Translations under genes and position numbers: made by a program
Assembly: GCA_947179195.1 (NCBI GenBank)
Contig: CAMXAS010000005.1
Span: 1-25,569, forward strand
Length of the DNA stretch: 25,569 nt
Origin: an uncultured Bacteroidales bacterium
Lineage (GTDB): Bacteria > Bacteroidota > Bacteroidia > Bacteroidales > P3
Direction of reading: 5' to 3'
Notes under the pieces: model-generated
The model's database searches: none
Seen by the model: only the letters and a program-made list of their open reading frames with translations
Told to the model about the DNA's origin: nothing
Shown: one piece after another, positions 15,531 to 24,750 of the stretch
How the letters are laid out: each line of letters opens with the position of its first letter
How positions within the stretch are numbered: the stretch's first letter is position 1

Positions 15531-15567
15531 CAGCGTCATCGTCCATAAAAAGCATTAAGGGAAAACC

Positions 15568-16842
15568 ATGAAAATATTAGTCAGAACACTCGTCTATGCC
15601 GGTTTGGTTTGCGCCGGCACGGCCTGTAAACCGGCTTCTTCCGGCCGTTCGGCCGAAAAGGGGTACGAAGCCCATGTCCACGGCCACGAAGGCCACGACC
15701 ATGACCATGACCACGATCACGACCACGAAGGTCACCGTCACGAAGGTCACGACCACGACCATGCGGGGCATCATCATGACCATGCGGCCGCCGCTTCGGT
15801 CGACGGCAATACGATTGCCTTTTCGCGGGCTTTGCAGCAGAAAGTGCCGTTCGGCATCGAGACGGTGCATTACGAGACGTTCGGCCCGGTTATCAAGACC
15901 GTGGCTTATGTGGAGCCTTCGCCCAACGATGAGGTCAAGGTTATCGCCAAGGCCGACGGCGTGGTCATCTATCCGAGCAAGCCTTTCATCGACGGCAGCG
16001 AGGTCAAGGCCGGCCAGCAGGTGCTGAGCATCGGGAGCGGCGGTTTGGCGAACAACAACATCCAAATCCGTTTCAACGAGGCCTACAACCGCTACCGCCT
16101 GGCCAAGGCCGAATACGACCGCAAGGCGCCCTTGCGCGAAGACAAAATCGTGTCGGAAAAGGACTGGATGCGCGTCAGCACCGAATACAACAACGCCAAG
16201 ACCGAATACGAATACCTGCGCGATAACTTTTCGAAGCAGGAACAGATGGTCAAGGCGCCCATGAGCGGCTATATCCGCGAAATGTCGGTCCGCAACGGCG
16301 AATATGTCACGGCGGGTCAGACGTTGATGGTCATTTCCCAAAACCGCCGGAGCTTCCTGCGCGCCGAGGTGTCGCCGCGCCGCTATGCCGACGTCAAGAA
16401 CATCGAAACGGCCGTGTTCCGCGAGAAAAACGGCGCGAGGGTCTATACGCTCGACGAACTCAACGGCCATTTGGTATCGTTCGGCCGCAGCGCCACGCTT
16501 GAAAGCCCGCTGATTCCCGTCGTGTTCGAAATCGACGCCGTGGATACGTGGATTCCGGGTTCGTTCGTGGATGTATATATCCGCGCCATCGGCGACCGCG
16601 AGGTGCTGACGGTGCCCAATACCGCCATCGTGGAGGAAATGGGCAGCTATTTCGTCTTTGTCCGCCTTACGGACGAACTGTTCGAGAAACGTCAGATAGA
16701 GAAAGGCCATACCGACGGGATGCGTACCGAAGTGAAATCGGGCCTGCTCGCCGGCGAGCAAATCGTGGGCAAGGGGGCCATTTCGGTCAAGTTGGCGCAG
16801 AGTTCGGGCGCGTTGGATCCGCACGCGGGTCATGCGCACTAA
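15568..16842 (+). CDS. RND efflux periplasmic adaptor lipoprotein with His-rich N-terminus (CusB/CzcB-like)
   Basis: This 424-aa membrane-fusion protein links an RND pump in the inner membrane to an outer-membrane channel for heavy-metal export. The N-terminus is a signal peptide with a probable lipidation Cys at residue 20 (CAGTAC; position -3 is Gly, so the lipobox is relaxed). Residues 36-72 hold 18 histidines, including HDHDHDHDHDH at 43-53, a likely metal-binding arm. The last eight residues (DPHAGHAH) add three more. The rest has the adaptor order: barrel-sandwich halves around VKVIAKADGVV and MVKAPMSGYI, a helical hairpin at about 170-225 (FNEAYNRYRLAKAEYDRK), then beta-barrel and membrane-proximal parts. 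The metal cannot be fixed; His-rich arms are seen with Zn, Co, Ni and Cu. It is followed after 35 nt by the pump gene. Confidence 0.92.
   Translation: MKILVRTLVYAGLVCAGTACKPASSGRSAEKGYEAHVHGHEGHDHDHDHDHDHEGHRHEGHDHDHAGHHHDHAAAASVDGNTIAFSRALQQKVPFGIETVHYETFGPVIKTVAYVEPSPNDEVKVIAKADGVVIYPSKPFIDGSEVKAGQQVLSIGSGGLANNNIQIRFNEAYNRYRLAKAEYDRKAPLREDKIVSEKDWMRVSTEYNNAKTEYEYLRDNFSKQEQMVKAPMSGYIREMSVRNGEYVTAGQTLMVISQNRRSFLRAEVSPRRYADVKNIETAVFREKNGARVYTLDELNGHLVSFGRSATLESPLIPVVFEIDAVDTWIPGSFVDVYIRAIGDREVLTVPNTAIVEEMGSYFVFVRLTDELFEKRQIEKGHTDGMRTEVKSGLLAGEQIVGKGAISVKLAQSSGALDPHAGHAH
15694..15726 (+). repeat. Tandem CAY-GAY hexamer repeat coding poly(His-Asp)
   Basis: Five His-Asp units and a final His (residues 43-53 of the adaptor) are coded by near-identical CAY GAY hexamers, with related units up to 15783. 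Such short in-frame repeats can vary in copy number without breaking the gene. Confidence 0.7.
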
Positions 16843-16865
16843 GCCGGTGCGCGTCCTAAACCAGA

Positions 16866-16871
16866 AAGGAG
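16866..16871 (+). promoter_or_regulatory. Perfect Shine-Dalgarno for the RND pump gene
   Basis: AAGGAG lies 6 nt before the ATG at 16878. It stands out because most genes in this window lack a well-placed Shine-Dalgarno, as is usual in Bacteroidota. Confidence 0.6.
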
Positions 16872-16877
16872 AAAGGC

Positions 16878-19800
16878 ATGTTAGATAAAATCATTCGCTT
16901 TTCCTTAACCCACGGGTTATGGATTGTGGTCGGGTCGCTCCTGATTATAGCCGGCGGGCTGTACACGACCGAAAAGATGGATATAGACGTCTTCCCCGAC
17001 CTGACGGCACCTACGGTGGTGGTGATGACCGACGCCGGCAACCTGGCGGCCGAGGAAGTGGAACGGCTCGTGACGTTTCCGATAGAAACGGCCGTGAACG
17101 GCGCCACCGACGTGCGGCGCGTGCGTTCTTCGTCGCGGCCGGGCTATTCGTTCGTGTGGGTGGAATTCGACTGGGGCACCGATATTTTCAAGGCGCGTCA
17201 GATTGTGAGCGAGAAGATGGTGACGTTGGCCGAGAGCCTTCCGCCCGACGTGACGCCCGTACTGGCGCCGCAATCGAGCGTGATGGGCGAAATCATCTTT
17301 ATCGGGATGCAGGCCTCCGCCACGTCGATGATGGATTTGCGGACCCTGGCCGAATGGGTCATCAAGCCGGCCATTTTGGCCACGGGCGGCGTGTCGCAGG
17401 TGACGATTATCGGCGGCGACTACAAGCAGTATCAAGTGTTGGCCGACCCCGTGCGCATGAACGCCTACGACGTGACGCTCTCCGACATTGAAGACGCGGT
17501 GCGCGCCTTGGGCGAGAACGCCTCGGGCGGCGTGGTGCGCGAATACGGCAACGAATACGCCCTGCGCGGGATGTCGCGCACGACCGACCTGACGGAAATG
17601 GAAGAGACCTTGCTCAAGGTGTATGAAGGCAAACCCGTGGTGCTGGGCGATGTGGCCAAGGTGCAAATCGGCAGTGCCGTCAAGATGGGTTACGCCTCGC
17701 AGAACGCACAGCCCGCCGTATTGCTCTCCGTCTCCAAACAGCCTAACGTCAATACGTTGGAGGTTACGCGCAATATCGAGAAACGTATGGCCGAGCTGAA
17801 GTCCTCCCTGCCGGCCGATGTCGTTTTGGATACCGAAATCTTCAAGCAGGCCGACTTCATCGAAGCTTCGGTCAACAATGTGGGGCGCGCGCTGTTGGAG
17901 GGCGCGGCCTTCGTCATCCTCATCCTGTTCCTGTTCCTCGGCAGTTTCCGCACCACGCTCATCTCGGTGCTGGCCATCCCGCTCTCGCTCCTGGGCACGA
18001 TGATCGTGCTCTACCTGTTGGGCATGAACGTCAATACGATGACGCTGGGCGGTATGTGCATCGCCATCGGTTCGCTCATCGACGACGCCATCATCGACGT
18101 GGAGAACGTCTATAAGCGGTTGCGCGAGAACCACCAGTTGCCGCGCAGCAAGCGGAGGCCCATTAAAGAAGTGGTTTTCAGTGCCTCCACCGAAATACGC
18201 GCCTCCATCCTTAACGCCACGTTCATCATCATCGTCGCGTTCATCCCCTTGTTTTTCCTTTCGGGCATGGAAGGCCGGATGCTCAAGCCGCTGGGCGTAG
18301 CCTATATCGTATCGCTGTTGATGTCGCTCATCGTCGCCATGACGGTCACGCCGCTGCTCTGCCGCTATATGCTCGGTTCGGAGAAATACCTTACGAAGCA
18401 GGAGAAAAAAGGGCGGTTCACGCGTTGGCTTGCCCGCGGTTATTCCCGCTCGCTGAACTGGGCGCTCAACCATAAGAAAACCGTAGTCGGAACCGCCGTC
18501 GTGCTGTTGTTGGGGGCCGGCTACCTCTACACTACGTTCGGGCACGGCTTTTTACCCGATTTTAACGAAGGGTCGCTTACGATTTCCGTCGTGACCCAGC
18601 CCGGTATCTCGTTGGACGAGAACCACCAGGTGGGCAATTTGGTCGAAGCCCAGCTGTTGCAGATTCCCGAAGTGCGCGGCACGTCGCGCCGCACGGGCCG
18701 CGGGGAGCTGGACGAACACTCGCAGGCCACCAACAGCGCGGAAATAGACGTCAAGTTCACGTTGCTCCACCGCTCGCGCGAAGAATTTATGGAAGACGTG
18801 CGCGCGCATCTGGCGGCCATCCCGGGCATCGCCTCCACCGTGGGGCAGCCGTTGGGGCACCGCATCGACCATATGCTTTCCGGCACGCGCGCCAACATCG
18901 CCATCAAGCTGTTCGGCACCGATTTGAGCCGTATGTTCCAAATCGCCAACCAAATCAAGTCGGATATCGCCGACATCGACGGTCTGGTGGACGTGAGCGT
19001 GGAACAGCAGACGCTGACGCCCGAATGGCATATCAAGCCCGACCGCGCGGCCTTGGCGCGTTACGGCATCTCGCTCTCGGAGTTCAACGACTTCGTGCGG
19101 ACGGCCTTCGCCGGCAACGTCGTGGCGCAGGTCTATGAAGGACAGCGCAGCTTCGACCTCATGGTGCGCCTCTTGCCCGACTACACGAACACGATAGAGG
19201 GCATCCGCTCGGCCTTGATCGCCACCAAGTCCGGCAAGAAGGTCACGCTGGAGGAAGTGGCCGAAGTGGTTTCGGTGGGCGGCGCCAACGCCATCAGCCG
19301 CGAGAACGTGGAGCGTAAAATCGTAGTGTCGGCCAACGTGGCGGGTCGCGACCTGCAAGGCGCGGTCGATGAAATCGAAAAAACCATCCAACAAAAAATC
19401 GTACTGCCGGAAGGCTACCATATCGCCTACGGCGGTCAGTTCGAGAGCGCGCGTTCGGCCTCCCGCACGCTGCTTTTGGCCTCTTTGGCGGCCCTGCTCC
19501 TCGTGTTCATGCTGCTGTATGTCGAATTCAAGGAAGTGCCGCTCTCGGCCATGGTGCTGCTGAACCTGCCGTTGGCGCTCATAGGCGGCATCGCGGCCAT
19601 CTACCTCACGTCCGGCATCGTCAGCATCCCGTCCATCATCGGCTTCATCACGCTCTTCGGCATCGCCACGCGCAACGGCATCCTGCTTATCTCGCGCTAC
19701 CGCCACCTGCAGGCCGAAGAGAACCTGCCGCTGCGCGACCTCATCCGCAAGGGCTCCGAAGACCGTCTGAACCCCATCCTCATGACCGCGCTGACGTCGG

Positions 19801-21323
19801 CCCTGGCCTTGGTGCCGCTCGTCCTGAACGGCGACCTGTCCGGCAACGAAATCCAAAGCCCGATGGCGGTCGTCGTGCTGGGCGGTCTGTTGACGTCCAC
19901 GCTGTTGAACATCTACGTCATCCCCGTGGTTTACGAGTGGTTCCGCAACCGGAAGAAATCCACGCAGACCATCAGCGGCGGTTTTAAGAACACGTTGGCC
20001 ACGACGGCCGTCCTGCTGGCGCTCGTCGCGCTGCCGGCCCTGTCGCCCGCGCGGGCGCAGTCGGCCAAATCGGTCAACCCGACGGTGGCGACGGTAGCCG
20101 TGACGGGCCTGTCGGACGTATCGACGCAGAAGATAGACAAGAAAGACACGGCGGCCCTGTCGTTGCAGGGCGAACCCGTTTCCGACGGGCCCAAATCCTA
20201 TGCCGACATCAAGGAACTCATGGCCGACCTGGAATACGTCAGCCCGGCCCTGCAAGCCCTCAGGAGCGCCGCCGACGCCGAGAAATACAGCTATAAGACC
20301 GGTTTGACGCCCGGCGACCCCGAGGTAGGCTTCTCCTACAAATGGGGCACCCGGGGCGCGGGCGACGAGGCCGAGTTGGAGGTCGTGCAGGCCTTCGAGT
20401 TCCCGGCCGTTTACGCCTACGCCAAGAAACTGTCCGACCTCAACGTGCGCAACGCCGACCTGCGTTACGAACGCGCCCGCATGGCCTGGCAGGTGGAGGT
20501 GCGCCAACTCTGCGTCCGCGTCGTCTATTACAACGCGATGGAAAAGCTCTGGCGCCGCCGCATGGAGCAGGCCGACACGCTCTTGGACGCCTATCAAAAG
20601 ACGTTCCGCATGGGCGAGACCAACAGCCTGGATATGAACAAGGCCCGCATGAACTGGGTCAAACTCCGCAACGAATACCAAAACCTGTTGATTGACCGCG
20701 AGAGCCTTGAAATGGAGCTGAGCCGTCTGATGGGCGGCGCGCCCGTGCGGCTGTTGCAGTGCGATTACGACCCGATGGAATGGCCGGCCGATTTCGACAA
20801 ATGGTACAACCAAATGAGCATCTGGCATCCCGCGCTCATGCTGTCGGAGGGCGAGGCCGACGCCGCCAAGAAAGGCGTGGAACTCAACACGGCCCACGCT
20901 TTCCCGTCGTTCAAGGTGGGCTATAAGGGCGAAAACATCTTCAACGAAGGGCTGCACGGCCTGGTGGTGGGCATGAGCCTGCCGCTGTGGGAGAACAAGA
21001 ACAAGGTCAAACAGGCCAAGTTGGCCAATATGTCGGCCGAAATGTCGCTGAAAGACGTGCAGCTGGCCACGCACGCCAAATATTCGACGCTCTACGCCAA
21101 GGCCGTCCAGTTGCAGAAAACGGTGGCGGAATACCGCAAGACCATCGCCGAGGCCGGCAATACGACGCTGTTGGGCAAGGCCCTGCGCGCCGGCGAGATT
21201 TCGCTCTTGGAATACCTTGTCGAGCAGGATTATCTGTTTGAACTCTATGCGGCGTACTGGGAAGCTTACCGCGATTTGGCGCTGATTTACGCCGAGTGGG
21301 AGGCTTTGGCCACGCAGCGGTAG
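16878..21323 (+). CDS. CusA/CzcA-type heavy-metal RND pump fused to a TolC-type outer-membrane factor
   Basis: This 1481-aa protein joins two parts of a tripartite metal exporter. Residues 1 to about 1030 are a heavy-metal RND transporter: TM1 near 10-30, periplasmic porter domains, and TM4 carrying the proton-relay motif D402-D403-A-x-x-D407-V-E409-N (IDDAIIDVEN), which resembles neither the classic CzcA DGA form nor CusA exactly. The second porter half has HRIDHMLSGTRANIAIK, and TM12 ends near YEWFRNRKK (1019). Residues 1040-1060 form a hydrophobic stretch ending in A-R-A before Gln1061, a signal-peptidase-I-like site. From about 1105 to the end lies an outer-membrane-factor domain with long amphipathic helices (RNADLRYERARMAWQVEVRQ). 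No in-frame ATG sits between TM12 and this segment, so it is one translation product. The exported metal is not determinable. Confidence 0.93.
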   Translation: MLDKIIRFSLTHGLWIVVGSLLIIAGGLYTTEKMDIDVFPDLTAPTVVVMTDAGNLAAEEVERLVTFPIETAVNGATDVRRVRSSSRPGYSFVWVEFDWGTDIFKARQIVSEKMVTLAESLPPDVTPVLAPQSSVMGEIIFIGMQASATSMMDLRTLAEWVIKPAILATGGVSQVTIIGGDYKQYQVLADPVRMNAYDVTLSDIEDAVRALGENASGGVVREYGNEYALRGMSRTTDLTEMEETLLKVYEGKPVVLGDVAKVQIGSAVKMGYASQNAQPAVLLSVSKQPNVNTLEVTRNIEKRMAELKSSLPADVVLDTEIFKQADFIEASVNNVGRALLEGAAFVILILFLFLGSFRTTLISVLAIPLSLLGTMIVLYLLGMNVNTMTLGGMCIAIGSLIDDAIIDVENVYKRLRENHQLPRSKRRPIKEVVFSASTEIRASILNATFIIIVAFIPLFFLSGMEGRMLKPLGVAYIVSLLMSLIVAMTVTPLLCRYMLGSEKYLTKQEKKGRFTRWLARGYSRSLNWALNHKKTVVGTAVVLLLGAGYLYTTFGHGFLPDFNEGSLTISVVTQPGISLDENHQVGNLVEAQLLQIPEVRGTSRRTGRGELDEHSQATNSAEIDVKFTLLHRSREEFMEDVRAHLAAIPGIASTVGQPLGHRIDHMLSGTRANIAIKLFGTDLSRMFQIANQIKSDIADIDGLVDVSVEQQTLTPEWHIKPDRAALARYGISLSEFNDFVRTAFAGNVVAQVYEGQRSFDLMVRLLPDYTNTIEGIRSALIATKSGKKVTLEEVAEVVSVGGANAISRENVERKIVVSANVAGRDLQGAVDEIEKTIQQKIVLPEGYHIAYGGQFESARSASRTLLLASLAALLLVFMLLYVEFKEVPLSAMVLLNLPLALIGGIAAIYLTSGIVSIPSIIGFITLFGIATRNGILLISRYRHLQAEENLPLRDLIRKGSEDRLNPILMTALTSALALVPLVLNGDLSGNEIQSPMAVVVLGGLLTSTLLNIYVIPVVYEWFRNRKKSTQTISGGFKNTLATTAVLLALVALPALSPARAQSAKSVNPTVATVAVTGLSDVSTQKIDKKDTAALSLQGEPVSDGPKSYADIKELMADLEYVSPALQALRSAADAEKYSYKTGLTPGDPEVGFSYKWGTRGAGDEAELEVVQAFEFPAVYAYAKKLSDLNVRNADLRYERARMAWQVEVRQLCVRVVYYNAMEKLWRRRMEQADTLLDAYQKTFRMGETNSLDMNKARMNWVKLRNEYQNLLIDRESLEMELSRLMGGAPVRLLQCDYDPMEWPADFDKWYNQMSIWHPALMLSEGEADAAKKGVELNTAHAFPSFKVGYKGENIFNEGLHGLVVGMSLPLWENKNKVKQAKLANMSAEMSLKDVQLATHAKYSTLYAKAVQLQKTVAEYRKTIAEAGNTTLLGKALRAGEISLLEYLVEQDYLFELYAAYWEAYRDLALIYAEWEALATQR

Positions 21324-21342
21324 CGACCGCCGGAAAAGCGGC

Positions 21343-22884
21343 TCAGAGCGTCCGCCGCATCCGCGCCACGGGAATGTCGAGTTGCTGGCGGTATTTGGCA
21401 ATCGTGCGCCGCGCCACGCTCAGCCCCTGTTTCTTCAGTTCCTCCACCAAAACGTCGTCCGAGAGCGGGGCCGTCTTGTCCTCGCCGTCGATGAGCGTTT
21501 TCAAGGCTTCCTTGATGCGTGCCGTCGATATTTCCGTACCTTCCTCGTTCTGAATGCCTTGCGAGAACAGCGTTTTGAGCGCGATGATGCCGAAAGGCGT
21601 CTGCATATATTTCTGCGCCGTCACGCGCGATACCGTCGAAATATCGTAGCCCGTTTCAGCCGCTATGTCTTTGAGCCGCATGGGTTTAAGCCGGTGCGGG
21701 TCGCCGCTTAAAAAGTAGTCTTTTTGGAAGTTGACGAGGCTGTTGCCGATGGTCAGCAGCGTCTGTTGGCGTTGGCGCACCATGTCGATGAACCAGCGCG
21801 CCGCGTCGATTTTCTCCTTGACGAACTGGGCGGCCTCGCGGTTGGCGCGGCTCTGTTTGTCGTCCTTGTAGGTCTGGAGCATCTGGTTGTAGGCGCCGCT
21901 CACCTTCAGCACGGGTTCGTTCTTGTTGTGCAGCGTCAACACCAGGTCGTCATCGTCGTAGAACAGGTAGAAGTCGGGCACGATGCCGGGGTTCTGCCGC
22001 GCGGCGTCGGCGTCGTGGCCGCTCCAGGCCGCGCCGGGCTTGGGGTTCAGCCCCGACAGCAGTTGCAACACCTGTTGCAGCTTGTCCCCGTCTATGTGCA
22101 GCCGTTCGGTCAGATGCTCGTAGCGGCGTTTGAGGAAGTCTTCGAAATAGCGGTCGGTGAGCCGCAGGGCCAACGTCAGCAGTTCGGCCTCCCCGGGCGT
22201 TTCATGGTCCCGTTCCAACTGCTTTAATTGGATTCTAAGACACTCTTGCAGGTTTTGGGCGGCAACCCCCGGCGGGTCGAGCGATTGTACGGCAGAAAGC
22301 ACCTTTTTGACCTCCTCGGCCGTCACGTCCAGTCCGCCGTAAAAGGCCAGGTCGTTGGCGATGGCTTCGGGCGTCCGTTGCAGGTAGCCGTTCTCGTCGA
22401 TATTGCCCACGATGACCTCGCCGATTTGCTTCTCGGTGGCCGACAGCGGCAGGAAGCCCAACTGCGAGAGCAGGTACTCCTGAAAACTCTCGGCCGACGC
22501 CAAGGGGGTCTCGTAGCGGTCGTCCTCCGACGGGTAGTTGTTGTCGCGGCGCTTGTAGGCGTAGTCCTCGCGGTCCTCGTCGTTGAGGTAATCGTCTATG
22601 TTCCACTCCGTTTTCTCGTCCGTGGCCGCCGGCAGGCCGTCTTCCGTCCAATCCTCCGGCGTCTTTTCCAAGTCCTCCCCGTGCGCGTCTTCCGCCACGG
22701 GCGCGGTCTCGTCGGTGGAAATCTCCTCCAAGGCCGGGTTGTTCTCCAATTCGTCCTTGATGCGTTGCTCCATGGCCACGGTGGGCAGCTGCAGCAACTG
22801 CATGAACTGGATTTGCTGCGGCGACAGTTTCAGCAGCAGCCGTTGGTCCAGACTCTGTCGGAAATCGGTTTTGTAATCGGCCAT
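21343..22884 (-). CDS. rpoN: RNA polymerase sigma-54 factor
   Basis: RpoN directs polymerase to -24/-12 promoters, which need an AAA+ enhancer-binding activator. The 513-aa protein has the Gln/Leu-rich region I at the N-terminus (LSPQQIQFMQLLQLPTVAMEQRIKDELENNPALEE), an acidic region II (about 50-110, rich in Asp/Glu), the core-binding domain, the helix-turn-helix region (MRLKDIAAETGYDISTVSRV) and the C-terminal RpoN box ARRTIAKYR at residues 491-499. It converges with the pump gene with 19 nt between stops, and lies 33 nt after the ygiQ stop with no clear promoter of its own, so it may be co-transcribed with ygiQ. No enhancer-binding activator is in the window. Confidence 0.97.
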   Translation of the reverse strand: MADYKTDFRQSLDQRLLLKLSPQQIQFMQLLQLPTVAMEQRIKDELENNPALEEISTDETAPVAEDAHGEDLEKTPEDWTEDGLPAATDEKTEWNIDDYLNDEDREDYAYKRRDNNYPSEDDRYETPLASAESFQEYLLSQLGFLPLSATEKQIGEVIVGNIDENGYLQRTPEAIANDLAFYGGLDVTAEEVKKVLSAVQSLDPPGVAAQNLQECLRIQLKQLERDHETPGEAELLTLALRLTDRYFEDFLKRRYEHLTERLHIDGDKLQQVLQLLSGLNPKPGAAWSGHDADAARQNPGIVPDFYLFYDDDDLVLTLHNKNEPVLKVSGAYNQMLQTYKDDKQSRANREAAQFVKEKIDAARWFIDMVRQRQQTLLTIGNSLVNFQKDYFLSGDPHRLKPMRLKDIAAETGYDISTVSRVTAQKYMQTPFGIIALKTLFSQGIQNEEGTEISTARIKEALKTLIDGEDKTAPLSDDVLVEELKKQGLSVARRTIAKYRQQLDIPVARMRRTL

Positions 22885-22917
22885 AGGTTTGTAAAACGAG
22901 GCTAATTTACGAAAAAT

Positions 22918-24744
22918 TTAGCTATGGCGGCGGTTGTCGAAGAAACAGTTGTTCTGTTCGTCGCGCCGGCGGTCGTCGCGTTCCACGAAGACGGGCTCCA
23001 GCGTGTGCGGGTCGAGGCCCGTGTAAAACATCTCGGTGGCCAACGTCATGGGCGTGGGCGTAAAGAGCTGGACCTGTTCCAGATGATAGCCCATCGCGCG
23101 CGTCTTTTTCGAGAGCGCCCGCATATCCTCCAGGCGGCAGTTCGGGTGCGCCGAGATGAAATACGGAATCAGTTGCTGGCGCAGGCCTTCGCGCTGGCAT
23201 ACCTCGTCGAAGAACCGCTTGAACCGCACGAACTGTTCGAACGGCATCTTGCGCATCGTCTTCAACACGGCGGTTTCGGTATGTTCGGGCGCCACCTTGA
23301 GCCGTCCGGAAACGCCTTTACGTATGATGGTTTTAGCGTAATCCGTTGCGCCACATTCGTTTGTATCGAGGAACGGCACGATTAAATCGTAGCGGATACC
23401 GCTGCCGATAAAGCATTTTTTGATTTTGGGGTGAGCCGACACCTTTTCGAACAGCGCGAGCAAAGGCCGCAGATCGTGTTGCAGGTTCTTGCAAATCGAC
23501 GGTACGATGCACGACGGGCGGCTGCAACGGCGGCAGAGGTCGAGGTCTTTGCCCCGCATCCGGTACATATTGGCCGAAGGGCCGCCCAAGTCGCTCAGAT
23601 AGCCCTTGAAGTCGGGCATCTGCACCACCTGTTCCACCTCTTTGAGGATGGAGGCTTCGCTGCGGCTCTGCACCTGTTTGCCCTGATGCGCCGAAATCGT
23701 GCAGAACGCGCAACCGCCGAAGCAGCCGCGGTGGATGTTGACCGAGTGGCGTATCATCGTGTAGGCGGGGATTTCGCCGCGCGACTTGTATTTGGGATGC
23801 GGCAGGCGCGTGTAGGGCAGGTCGAACGCGTAGTCGATGGCGTGCGGGTTGTCTTCGGGCAGCGGATAGGGCGGGTTGATGACCACGGTGCGGCCGCCCA
23901 CGCCTTGCAGGATGGGTTCGCACGTCATGCGGTTGGAGGCCGTCTCCACGAGCGCGAAGTTACGGGCCTGCGCCTTCTTGCTCTTCAGGCAGGCTTCGTG
24001 CGGCGAGAGGACGATGGCTTCCGCGTAGCGGCGATGCACGGCCTCGACCGGCTCGTCGGCCACGAAGCACACCTGCGGGATGTCGCGGCAACCTTGCAGG
24101 GCCTGTGCCCGGTCGAGGCCGCGGCTTTCGGCCTCCGCCAGCCGGCGGGCGATTTCCGCCACCGGCCTTTCGCCCATGCCATAGACCAGCAGGTCGGCCC
24201 CGCTCTCCGCCGCGAACGACGGCAAGAGCTTGTCCTGCCAGTAGTCGTAGTGCGTGATGCGGCGGAGAGAGGCTTCGATGCCGCCCGCCACCACGGGCAC
24301 GTCGGGGAAGAACCGCTTGAGCATCCGCGTATAGACGAGCGTCGGGTAGTCGGGCCGAAAGCCGGCCACGCCGCCCGGCGTGTAGGCATCGTCGCTACGG
24401 CGGCGACGGCGGGCGGTGTAATGGTTCACCATCGAGTCCATGCTGCCCGCCGATACGCCGAAAAACAGCCGCGGGGCCCCCATCTTGCGGAAGTCCCGCC
24501 CGTCGTCGCGCCAGTTGGGTTGAGGTATCAACCCAACCCGGAAGCCCTCGTGTTCCAGCACGCGGCCTATGACGGCCGCCCCGAACGAGGGGTGGTCCAC
24601 ATAGGCGTCGCCGCTCACGAGAATCACGTCCAACCGCTCCCAGCCGCGGCTCTCCACCTCCTTTTTCGTGATGGGCAGCCAGTCCGACAGCGGGCGCTCC
24701 GGCCGCGTGCGTTCCGTGTGTTTCGTGCGTTCTCGGTTCTCCAT
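22918..24744 (-). CDS. ygiQ: YgiQ family radical SAM protein
   Basis: This is a member of the YgiQ (UPF0313) radical SAM family, whose reaction is unknown. The 608-aa protein has an N-terminal cobalamin-binding-like Rossmann region (LDVILVSGDAYVDHPSFGAAVIGRVLEHEG), which is family-typical, and the radical SAM cluster motif C-x3-C-x2-C at Cys341, Cys345 and Cys348 (CFGGCAFC). The C-terminal part carries the VAPEHTE and PYFISAHPN segments of the family. I chose the ATG at 24744 over one at 24795, because the extra 17 codons would lie across the rpmA terminator hairpin (24763-24792). It is followed by rpoN, with 33 nt between. Confidence 0.93.
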   Translation of the reverse strand: MENRERTKHTERTRPERPLSDWLPITKKEVESRGWERLDVILVSGDAYVDHPSFGAAVIGRVLEHEGFRVGLIPQPNWRDDGRDFRKMGAPRLFFGVSAGSMDSMVNHYTARRRRRSDDAYTPGGVAGFRPDYPTLVYTRMLKRFFPDVPVVAGGIEASLRRITHYDYWQDKLLPSFAAESGADLLVYGMGERPVAEIARRLAEAESRGLDRAQALQGCRDIPQVCFVADEPVEAVHRRYAEAIVLSPHEACLKSKKAQARNFALVETASNRMTCEPILQGVGGRTVVINPPYPLPEDNPHAIDYAFDLPYTRLPHPKYKSRGEIPAYTMIRHSVNIHRGCFGGCAFCTISAHQGKQVQSRSEASILKEVEQVVQMPDFKGYLSDLGGPSANMYRMRGKDLDLCRRCSRPSCIVPSICKNLQHDLRPLLALFEKVSAHPKIKKCFIGSGIRYDLIVPFLDTNECGATDYAKTIIRKGVSGRLKVAPEHTETAVLKTMRKMPFEQFVRFKRFFDEVCQREGLRQQLIPYFISAHPNCRLEDMRALSKKTRAMGYHLEQVQLFTPTPMTLATEMFYTGLDPHTLEPVFVERDDRRRDEQNNCFFDNRRHS

Positions 24745-24750
24745 GCCGTA

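Noticed and set aside
15518..15532. Sigma-54 promoter TGGCG...TTGCA before the efflux operon, attractive because rpoN is near
   Set aside because: The GG and GC elements are one base closer together than the strict -24/-12 spacing requires, and the same bases form a good TAnnTTTG box.
15673..15783. CRISPR-like repeat array
   Set aside because: The repetition is coding CAY GAY hexamers in a His-rich protein with no spacer structure.
16917..18545. Antisense frame of 542 codons opposite the RND domain
   Set aside because: His/Arg/Asp-rich shadow with no recognisable domain.
18552..21401. Antisense frame of 949 codons opposite the RND-OMF gene
   Set aside because: It is the shadow of a GC-rich gene: composition is Arg/His/Gln/Val-rich, there are no motifs, and the + strand protein is clearly real.
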